The position numbers were made by a program, and so were the translations under genes. Below the pieces are notes generated by a model. The model made no database searches and had not been told where the DNA came from. It was given only the letters and a program-made list of their open reading frames with translations. Below are positions 5,874 to 10,125 of a stretch of 10,125 nt of DNA, one piece after another. Within the stretch, counting starts at the first letter, position 1. Every line of letters begins with the position of its first letter. The stretch lies in contig CALBKB010000211.1 in assembly GCA_937892635.1 (NCBI GenBank), positions 1-10,125 on the forward strand, given 5' to 3'. Source of the DNA: an uncultured Clostridia bacterium (lineage in GTDB: Bacteria; Bacillota; Clostridia; Oscillospirales; UMGS1783).

Positions 5874-6377
5874 TTAACCTAAGATTTCTTTAACTTCCTT
5901 GCCACGCATAGCAGCGACGGTCTGAACATCACGAAGCTCAGAAAGACCGTTAATGGTAGCGTTAACAAGGTTAATGGGGTTACGGGAACGCAGAGCCTTG
6001 GTACGGATATCCTGGATACCGGCCAGCTCAACAACTGCACGCACGGCGCCGCCGGCGATAACGCCGGTACCGGGAGCAGCGGGCTTAAGCACGACCATGG
6101 ATGCACCAAAACGGCCAACGTTCTCGTGAGGAATGGTGGTGTTCTTCATTGCGATACGGACCAGCTTCTTCTTCGCATCTTCGATGCCCTTACGGATAGC
6201 ATCGGGGACTTCGGAGGACTTGCCCATACCAACACCGACAATACCGTTGCCGTTACCAACAACGACCAGAGCCGCAAACTTCATGATACGGCCACCCTTG
6301 ACGGTTTTGGATACGCGGTTAATGCACACAACTCTCTCTTGGAGATCGAGGGTGCTTGCATCGATCAATTCTGCCAT
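5874..6377 (-). CDS. rpsE: 30S ribosomal protein S5 (uS5)
   Basis: S5 lies near the decoding site and mRNA entry and influences accuracy; the loop around residue 20 is where spectinomycin-resistance changes map in other bacteria. Here that loop reads NRVSKTVKGGR, the ordinary form. The 167-residue protein has the N-terminal double-stranded RNA-binding-like domain (LQERVVCINRVSK through GIEDAKKKLVRI) and the C-terminal domain with GRFGASMVVLKPAAPGTG (about 88-105) and VIAGGAVRAVVELAG. A very common variant of that last motif is GGPVRAVLE, so the alanine after GG is a mild local difference. The ATG at 6377 is preceded by AAAGGAGG, with an 18-base gap from rplR. Confidence 0.99.
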   Translation of the reverse strand: MAELIDASTLDLQERVVCINRVSKTVKGGRIMKFAALVVVGNGNGIVGVGMGKSSEVPDAIRKGIEDAKKKLVRIAMKNTTIPHENVGRFGASMVVLKPAAPGTGVIAGGAVRAVVELAGIQDIRTKALRSRNPINLVNATINGLSELRDVQTVAAMRGKEVKEILG

Positions 6378-6395
6378 TGTTTTTGCCCTCCTTTG

Positions 6396-6746
6396 TTAAA
6401 AGTTCAGGCCGCCCTCGCGGGCGCCTTCTGCAAGTGCCTGGACACGGCCATGGTAAATGTAGCCGCCGCGGTCGAAGACCACGTCAACGATACCGGCCTT
6501 CTTAGCCTTTTCAGCGACGAGCAGACCTACCTTCTTAGCGGCTTCCTTGTTGGAGCCAAGGTCGAGATCCAAAGAGCTGGCGCTTACCAGGGTCTTACCC
6601 TCGGTATCATCAATGATCTGAGCATAGATGTTGGTGTTAGAGCGGAACACGCACAAACGGGGGCAAGCGGGAGTGCCGGAAATTTTGCCACGGACTCTCT
6701 TATGTCTTTTAAGACGAGCCTTATTGCTGTCAATTTTCTTAACCAT
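6396..6746 (-). CDS. rplR: 50S ribosomal protein L18 (uL18)
   Basis: L18 binds 5S rRNA and, with L5, attaches it to the 50S central protuberance. The 116 residues are normal for the family. The basic N-terminus NKARLKRHKRVRGKISGT is followed by PRLCVFRSNTNIYAQIIDD (about 29-47), GSNKEAAKKVG and the ending FDRGGYIYHGRVQALAEGAREGGLNF-type block, which is highly conserved. The ATG at 6746 is preceded by AAGGAGAAT. It lies 12 bases after rplF and 18 before rpsE. Confidence 0.99.
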   Translation of the reverse strand: MVKKIDSNKARLKRHKRVRGKISGTPACPRLCVFRSNTNIYAQIIDDTEGKTLVSASSLDLDLGSNKEAAKKVGLLVAEKAKKAGIVDVVFDRGGYIYHGRVQALAEGAREGGLNF

Positions 6747-6758
6747 TGCTTATTCTCC

Positions 6759-7307
6759 TTACTTCGCACCCTTACCGGCTTTACCCTCTTTGCGGATAAT
6801 ACGCTCGGTTTCGTACTTGATTCCTTTGCCCTTATACGGCTCAGGCGGACGCTTTTCTCTGACCTCAGCTGCAAACTGGCCGACCTTCTGCTTATCCACA
6901 CCGTGGATAATGATGGTGTTCGGGTTGGGAACATCAATCTTGATGTCGGCAGTCTCGCTGACGATGACCTGATGCGAGAAGCCCAGGTTCATGACCAGAT
7001 CCTTACCCTGCTTAGCGGCACGGTAACCGACGCCGTTGATGATGAGGGTCTTGGAAAACTCGTTGGTCACGCCCTCAACCATGTTGGCGATGAGGGTGCG
7101 GGTCAGACCGTGCAGGGAGCGATGCTCTCTGCTCTCAGAAGGACGGGCGACGGTGATGACGCCGTTCTCCTGGTTGATCAGCATATCGGGATGGGCATTC
7201 ATTTCGAGATTGCCCTTGGGGCCCTTGACGGCGATATGGTTGCCTTCACCGATGGTGACGGTAACGCCGGCAGGGACAGTTATTTCTTTTCTGCCAATTC
7301 TGGACAT
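6759..7307 (-). CDS. rplF: 50S ribosomal protein L6 (uL6)
   Basis: L6 binds 23S rRNA near the sarcin-ricin loop and the factor-binding site. The 182-residue protein shows the two repeated domains of the family: MSRIGRKEITVPAGVTVTI to GLTRTLIANMVEGV (1 to about 80), then INGVGYRAAKQGKDLVMNLG (about 90-109) to the conserved signature PPEPYKGKGIKYETE near the C-terminus. The ATG at 7307 is preceded by AAGGGG, a weaker Shine-Dalgarno than that of its neighbours. It lies 16 bases after rpsH. Confidence 0.99.
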   Translation of the reverse strand: MSRIGRKEITVPAGVTVTIGEGNHIAVKGPKGNLEMNAHPDMLINQENGVITVARPSESREHRSLHGLTRTLIANMVEGVTNEFSKTLIINGVGYRAAKQGKDLVMNLGFSHQVIVSETADIKIDVPNPNTIIIHGVDKQKVGQFAAEVREKRPPEPYKGKGIKYETERIIRKEGKAGKGAK

Positions 7308-7323
7308 AACTAATACCCCTTTC

Positions 7324-7722
7324 TTACCATACGAAGGCGAGAACTTCGCCGCCGATGTTTGCTTTTCTGGCCGCCTTGTCGGTCATAACACCCTTAGAGG
7401 TGGACACGATGGCGATACCCAGGCCACGCATAACGCGAGGCATATCTTCCTTGCCGGCATAGATGCGCAGGCCGGGCTTGGACACGCGGCGCAGACCCTG
7501 AATAATCTTGGTCTTGCCGGGGCCGTACTTGAGCTCGACATGGATCATGCCCTGCTTGCCGTCTTCGACGACATCGAACTTCTTGATGTAACCCTCATCC
7601 AGCAGAATCTGGGCAATAGCCTTCTTCATGTTGGAGGCGGGAATATCTACGCTGTCATGCTTGGCAGAATTCGCATTGCGGATTCTGGTGAGCATATCAG
7701 CAATCGGATCAGTAATCTGCAT
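7324..7722 (-). CDS. rpsH: 30S ribosomal protein S8 (uS8)
   Basis: S8 is a primary 16S rRNA binder in the central domain, and in E. coli it represses the spc operon by binding the L5 region of its mRNA. The 132-residue protein has MQITDPIADMLTRIRNAN at the start, SVDIPASNMKKAIAQIL, RVSKPGLRIY and the C-terminal RNA-binding block GLGIAIVSTSKGVMTDKAAR (about 100-119), ending GGEVLAFVW. The ATG at 7722 has GAGGAGG just after the rpsN stop, 14 bases from that gene. I did not identify an S8 binding element on the mRNA; the spacer before rplE is only 15 bases. Confidence 0.99.
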   Translation of the reverse strand: MQITDPIADMLTRIRNANSAKHDSVDIPASNMKKAIAQILLDEGYIKKFDVVEDGKQGMIHVELKYGPGKTKIIQGLRRVSKPGLRIYAGKEDMPRVMRGLGIAIVSTSKGVMTDKAARKANIGGEVLAFVW

Positions 7723-7736
7723 TTCTATTCCTCCTC

Positions 7737-7922
7737 TTACCAGCTGGATTTCTTTACGCCGGGAATCTGACCCTTGTAGGCCAATTCTCTAAAGCAGATA
7801 CGGCAGATGCCATACTTACGAAGATAAGCATGGGGACGACCGCATATCTTGCATCTGTTATAGGCTCTCGTCGAAAACTTGGGAGCTTCTTTTTGCTGTA
7901 AAACCAGTGCTTTTCTAGCCAT
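7737..7922 (-). CDS. rpsN: 30S ribosomal protein S14, type Z (zinc-binding uS14)
   Basis: S14 lies in the 30S head and is essential for late assembly. From the ATG at 7922 it is 61 residues, exactly the length of the zinc form (also called rpsZ). Cys24 and Cys27 (CKIC) and Cys40 and Cys43 (CRIC) form the zinc site, and the protein ends IPGVKKSSW as the family does. An in-frame ATG at 7946 would add eight residues and start inside rplE; I reject it because AAGGAGG at 7931-7937 lies after it and eight bases before 7922. The zinc form is typical of Firmicutes and not of Bacteroidetes, which as far as I recall carry the longer cysteine-free form. It lies 13 bases after rplE. Confidence 0.98.
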   Translation of the reverse strand: MARKALVLQQKEAPKFSTRAYNRCKICGRPHAYLRKYGICRICFRELAYKGQIPGVKKSSW

Positions 7923-7930
7923 GCGTATCG

Positions 7931-7937
7931 CCTCCTT
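7931..7937 (-). promoter_or_regulatory. Shine-Dalgarno that fixes the rpsN start
   Basis: Minus-strand AAGGAGG, eight bases before the ATG at 7922. It overlaps the rplE stop (TAAGGAGG) and lies downstream of the alternative in-frame ATG at 7946, so it selects the 61-residue S14. Confidence 0.85.
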
Positions 7938-8475
7938 ACTTGGCAAACGGAGCGCCCATCAGAGTGAGCAGCTCACGAGCTTCTTCATCGGTCTTGGCGG
8001 TGGTTACGAAAACAATATCCATGCCGCGGACCTTGTCAATCTTATCGTACTCGATTTCAGGGAAAATCAGCTGTTCTTTAAGACCCAGGGCATAGTTGCC
8101 ACGGCCGTCAAAGGAGTCCGCCGAGATGCCGCGGAAGTCGCGGACACGGGGCAGAGCCACGTTGAACAGACGATCCATGAACTCGTACATACGGTCGCCA
8201 CGCAGGGTCACTTTAACGCCGATAGGCATGCCCTCACGCAGTTTGAAGTTTGCTACCGACTTGCGAGCGGCACAAACAACGGGCTTCTGACCGGTGATCT
8301 TGGTCAGGTCGTTGACAACAGCGTCGATGACCTTAGCATTCTCACGGGCTTCGCCGCAACCAACGTTGATGACGATCTTATCGAATTTAGGAATCTGCAT
8401 GCAGCTCTTATACTGATACTTCTTGTTCAGAGCGGGAGCAACTTCGTTCACATAACGTTCTTGTAATCTTGTCAT
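7936..8475 (-). CDS. rplE: 50S ribosomal protein L5 (uL5)
   Basis: L5 binds 5S rRNA and touches the P-site tRNA and the 30S head. The 179-residue product is full length. Landmarks are MTRLQERYVNEVAPAL, the conserved IPKFDKIVINVGCGEA (about 28-43), KSVANFKLREGMPIGVKVTLRG (about 71-92), RDFRGISADSFDGRGNYALG (about 111-130) and FPEIEYDKI. The ATG at 8475 has two possible Shine-Dalgarno sequences, AAGGAGG farther away and AGGAGA close to the start, within a 15-base gap after rplX. In other bacteria the S8 repressor site lies near this start; none is obvious here. Confidence 0.99.
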   Translation of the reverse strand: MTRLQERYVNEVAPALNKKYQYKSCMQIPKFDKIVINVGCGEARENAKVIDAVVNDLTKITGQKPVVCAARKSVANFKLREGMPIGVKVTLRGDRMYEFMDRLFNVALPRVRDFRGISADSFDGRGNYALGLKEQLIFPEIEYDKIDKVRGMDIVFVTTAKTDEEARELLTLMGAPFAK

Positions 8476-8490
8476 TGTCTCCTACCCTCC

Positions 8491-8808
8491 TTATTCGATA
8501 ACGAAGCCGCACTTTTTGCAAACGCGGACCTTTTTGCCGTCTTCAACCTTAACACCGGTACGAACGCCGGTCTTGCACTTAGGGCAATAGAGCTGAACCT
8601 TGCAGGCATACATAGCGCCTTCGGCCTTAACAATCTCACCCTGCTGCTGCTGGTTTTTGGGCTTAACGTGCTTGGTCACCAGGTTAACACCTTCAACGAT
8701 GACCTTGCCTTCTTTGGGAGATACGGCAAGAACCTTGCCGGTGCTACCCTTGGAATCGCCGGAGATAACCATAACGGTATCGCCGGATTTAATATGAAGA
8801 TCGTTCAT
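8491..8808 (-). CDS. rplX: 50S ribosomal protein L24 (uL24) with C-terminal zinc ribbon
   Basis: L24 binds 23S rRNA, is one of the first proteins in 50S assembly and sits near the peptide exit. From the ATG at 8808 it has 105 residues: a KOW domain at about 8-35 (SGDTVMVISGDSKGSTGKV), the conserved GVNLVTKHVKP (40-50), and a C-terminal ribbon with CPKC (75-78) and CKKC (97-100), found in many bacterial L24 proteins and likely to bind zinc. An in-frame ATG at 8823 adds MGGKE, but those codons contain the Shine-Dalgarno GGGAGG placed seven bases before 8808, so the shorter form is preferred. The upstream ATG overlaps the rplN stop as TAATG. Confidence 0.97.
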   Translation of the reverse strand: MNDLHIKSGDTVMVISGDSKGSTGKVLAVSPKEGKVIVEGVNLVTKHVKPKNQQQQGEIVKAEGAMYACKVQLYCPKCKTGVRTGVKVEDGKKVRVCKKCGFVIE

Positions 8809-8815
8809 TTCTTTT

Positions 8816-8821
8816 CCTCCC
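8816..8821 (-). promoter_or_regulatory. Shine-Dalgarno that fixes the rplX start
   Basis: Minus-strand GGGAGG, seven bases before the ATG at 8808. It lies within the codons just after the alternative ATG at 8823, so that upstream start has no proper site of its own and is probably not used. Confidence 0.8.
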
Positions 8822-8822
8822 A

Positions 8823-9191
8823 TTACAGCACTTCGGGAGCCAGGGACAGGATCTTGGTGTATTCCTTGTCACGCAGCTCACGAGCGATGGGCCCAAAGAT
8901 ACGAGTACCGCGGGGGTTCTTATCCTCACGGATGATGACAGCGGCGTTCTCGTCGAAACGAATACGGCTACCGTCAGCGCGCTGAATGCCCTGTGCGGAG
9001 CGGACAATCACGCATTTAACGACATCACCCTTTTTGACCATGCCGCCGGGTGCTGCCTTTTTAACCGAGGCAATAACAACATCGCCGATATTGGCATACT
9101 TTCTGCCAGTACCGCCCAGCACACGGATGCACATAAGCTCTTTCGCGCCGGTGTTGTCAGCTGCCTTCAAATAGGTCTGTTGCTGAATCAC
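8823..9191 (-). CDS. rplN: 50S ribosomal protein L14 (uL14)
   Basis: L14 lies at the subunit interface, forms a bridge with 16S rRNA and is the docking site of the silencing factor RsfS in bacteria that have it. The 122-residue protein starts at GTG (9191) and reads MIQQQTYLKAADNTGAKEL, the standard opening. ADNTGAKELMCIRVLGGTGR (about 11-30), GDVVIASVKKAAPGG, DENAAVI and GTRIFGPIARELR follow. The GTG start is supported by AAGGAGG at 9200-9206, eight bases upstream, and by the family length; no ATG lies nearby. It is 26 bases after rpsQ. Confidence 0.99.
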   Translation of the reverse strand: MIQQQTYLKAADNTGAKELMCIRVLGGTGRKYANIGDVVIASVKKAAPGGMVKKGDVVKCVIVRSAQGIQRADGSRIRFDENAAVIIREDKNPRGTRIFGPIARELRDKEYTKILSLAPEVL

Positions 9192-9199
9192 GGTTGTAT

Positions 9200-9206
9200 C
9201 CTCCTT
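9200..9206 (-). promoter_or_regulatory. Shine-Dalgarno that supports the GTG start of rplN
   Basis: Minus-strand AAGGAGG, eight bases before the GTG at 9191. Its spacing is ideal and no in-frame ATG competes, so initiation at GTG is well supported. Confidence 0.85.
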
Positions 9207-9217
9207 ACTGGGCTTGT

Positions 9218-9475
9218 TTATTTAGCCTTCTCAATGATCTCGACCAGTCTCCATCTCTTGTCCTTGGACAGGGGTCTGGTCTCCATAACGCGAACCTTAT
9301 CACCGACGCGGCACTCGTTGTTTTCATCGTGAGCCTTCAGCTTGTAGGTACGCTTGATAACTTTGGAATAAAGCGGATGCTTTACATGGTCGGCAATGGA
9401 CACAACAATAGTCTTATCCATCTTATCGCTGGAAACGACACCGACACGGGTCTTTCTGAGTCCTCTTTCACTCAT
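9218..9475 (-). CDS. rpsQ: 30S ribosomal protein S17 (uS17)
   Basis: S17 is a primary 16S rRNA binder with an OB fold, needed for early 30S assembly. The 85-residue protein has RKTRVGVVSSDKMDKTIVVS (about 7-26), the conserved HPLYSKVIKRTYKLKAHDE (33-51), the family signature GDKVRVMETRPLSKDKRW (58-75) and the ending LVEIIEKAK. The ATG at 9475 has a strong AAAGGAGG just upstream. The 32-base gap after rpmC is among the longer gaps in this cluster and holds only this ribosome binding site. Confidence 0.99.
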   Translation of the reverse strand: MSERGLRKTRVGVVSSDKMDKTIVVSIADHVKHPLYSKVIKRTYKLKAHDENNECRVGDKVRVMETRPLSKDKRWRLVEIIEKAK

Positions 9476-9507
9476 GATAAAATCCTCCTTTCATGAAAGC
9501 CAAGCCC

Positions 9508-9729
9508 TTAGGCCTCGACTTTCAACTCCTTTTCACGAAGAATAGTCTTAGCCATGGCGATATCCTTCTTGGTCTGGGAGATGCGCAGAGGATTTTCGAG
9601 CTGATTGGTAGCATGCTGAAAGCGAAGGTTGAACAGCTCTTCCTTGGCCTTGCGAAGTTCCTCGACGAGACGGTCCTTATCGAAGCCGTCAAGCTGCTTC
9701 GATGCCAGTTCCTTTGAACCAATTGCCAT
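9508..9729 (-). CDS. rpmC: 50S ribosomal protein L29 (uL29)
   Basis: L29 is a two-helix protein at the peptide exit tunnel, near the docking site of trigger factor and the signal recognition particle. The 73-residue product has the expected helices, LVEELRKAKEELFNLRFQ (about 21-38) and the second from NPLRISQTKKDIAMAKTILRE (about 46-66). The N-terminus MAIGSKELASKQL is somewhat longer than in compact L29 proteins of about 60-65 residues; no later start with a better ribosome site is visible, so I keep the ATG at 9729. It starts two bases after the rplP stop, and GAGGGTGG in the rplP 3' end (9739-9746) is the probable Shine-Dalgarno. Confidence 0.97.
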   Translation of the reverse strand: MAIGSKELASKQLDGFDKDRLVEELRKAKEELFNLRFQHATNQLENPLRISQTKKDIAMAKTILREKELKVEA

Positions 9730-9731
9730 TT

Positions 9732-10125
9732 CTATTCACCACCCTCGCGACGCACAATGCGTGCCTTCAACGGCAGCTTATGAATTGCCAGGCGCAGGGC
9801 CTCACGAGCTACCTCTTCATTGACACCGGAGATCTCAAAGAGAACGCGGCCCGGCTTGACGTTTGCAACCCACCACTCCGGAGAACCCTTACCGGAACCC
9901 ATGCGGGTTTCGGCCGGCTTCTTCGTCAGCGGACGGTCCGGGTAGATGTTGATCCAGACCTTTCCGCCGCGCTTGATGTGGCGCGTCATGGCAATACGAG
10001 CAGCTTCGATCTGGCGGTTGGTGACATACGCAGGCGTCAAAGCCTGGATGCCCCACTCGCCGAAGCTGACTGCAGTGCCGCCGGTTGCAGCGCCGGAACG
10101 ACCCGGGTGGTGCTGCTTACGGAAC
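9732..10125 (-). CDS. rplP: 50S ribosomal protein L16 (uL16), 5' end outside window
   Basis: L16 sits near the peptidyl transferase centre and the A-site tRNA elbow. The window holds 130 complete codons from FRKQHHPGRSG to the stop at 9732, so about the first ten residues lie beyond base 10125. Conserved blocks are FGEWGIQALTPAYVTNRQIE, AARIAMTRHIKRGGKVWI, RMGSGKGSPEWWVANVKPGR and EISGVNEEVAREALRLA, ending ARIVRREGGE. The reading frame runs uninterrupted through the right edge; a TTG at 10040 is an internal leucine codon and not a start. L16 before L29 is the standard order of the S10 cluster. Confidence 0.98.
   Translation of the reverse strand, partial: FRKQHHPGRSGAATGGTAVSFGEWGIQALTPAYVTNRQIEAARIAMTRHIKRGGKVWINIYPDRPLTKKPAETRMGSGKGSPEWWVANVKPGRVLFEISGVNEEVAREALRLAIHKLPLKARIVRREGGE

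Noticed and set aside
5980..6120. GGAVRAV in S5 instead of the common GGPVRAV as a possible functional change
   Set aside because: It is a single mild substitution outside the decoding and spectinomycin-contact loop, and could be ordinary lineage variation.
6126..7313. Long plus-strand open reading frame (395 codons) opposite rpsE, rplR and rplF
   Set aside because: It spans three clear genes and two intergenic gaps on the other strand and resembles no known family. Its length comes from lack of stop codons antisense to GC-rich conserved genes.
7879..8466. Plus-strand open reading frame of 195 codons opposite rplE
   Set aside because: It is antisense to full-length L5 and no Shine-Dalgarno or family match is visible.
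9476..9507. Possible terminator or regulatory hairpin in the gap between rpmC and rpsQ
   Set aside because: The 32 bases hold only a short palindrome (TTTCATGAAA) overlapping the Shine-Dalgarno region, with no stable stem and no T-run. I see no terminator in any gap of the window.
9732..10040. L16 as a short protein starting at the TTG at 10040
   Set aside because: The frame is open to the window edge and encodes conserved L16 residues upstream of this codon, so it is an internal leucine.
1..10125. A hidden new system such as a defence island, mobile element, phage remnant or CRISPR
   Set aside because: Every gene is an ordinary translation, secretion or nucleotide-metabolism gene in conserved order, and no gap is long enough for anything else. 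The only anomaly is the taxonomic seam.

Overview
The window is one continuous run of 23 genes, all on the minus strand. It carries the 3' part of the S10 cluster, the complete spc cluster and the start of the alpha cluster of a bacterial ribosomal-protein super-operon. In transcription order, from high to low coordinate, the genes are: rplP (5' end cut by the window), rpmC, rpsQ, rplN, rplX, rplE, rpsN (zinc form), rpsH, rplF, rplR, rpsE, rpmD, rplO, secY, adk, map, a KOW-domain gene, infA, rpmJ, rpsM, rpsK, rpsD and rpoA (3' end cut by the window). No gap between genes exceeds 37 bases. I see no terminator, RNA gene, mobile element, repeat array or CRISPR, and no gene on the plus strand.

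From about 1131 to the right end the sequence looks like a member of the Clostridia (Firmicutes/Bacillota). The evidence is adk between secY and map, a KOW gene between map and infA, a 61-residue four-cysteine S14, a four-cysteine adenylate kinase lid, and a strong Shine-Dalgarno sequence (AAGGAGG or close) before most genes. The genes work together: ribosomal proteins of both subunits, initiation factor IF-1, the SecY translocon pore, methionine aminopeptidase for nascent chains, and adenylate kinase.

From 1 to about 1130 the character changes abruptly. RpsD and RpoA read as Bacteroidetes-type proteins (RpoA begins MAILAFQKPDKV; S4 ends with YPWLEWD and IVELYSK). Neither gene has a usable Shine-Dalgarno, the 37 bases before rpsD are about 22% G+C, and the first 240 bases are about 40% G+C by hand count. 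Gene order is the same in both phyla, so synteny continues across the change. The seam lies in or just after the 3' end of rpsK, which encodes a nearly invariant protein tail.

This is the one striking feature of the window. It is either a chimeric (mis-assembled) contig, which I think more likely, or a real inter-phylum recombination in the alpha operon. The rest is a conventional, well-preserved ribosomal-protein locus, and I found no new biological system in it.
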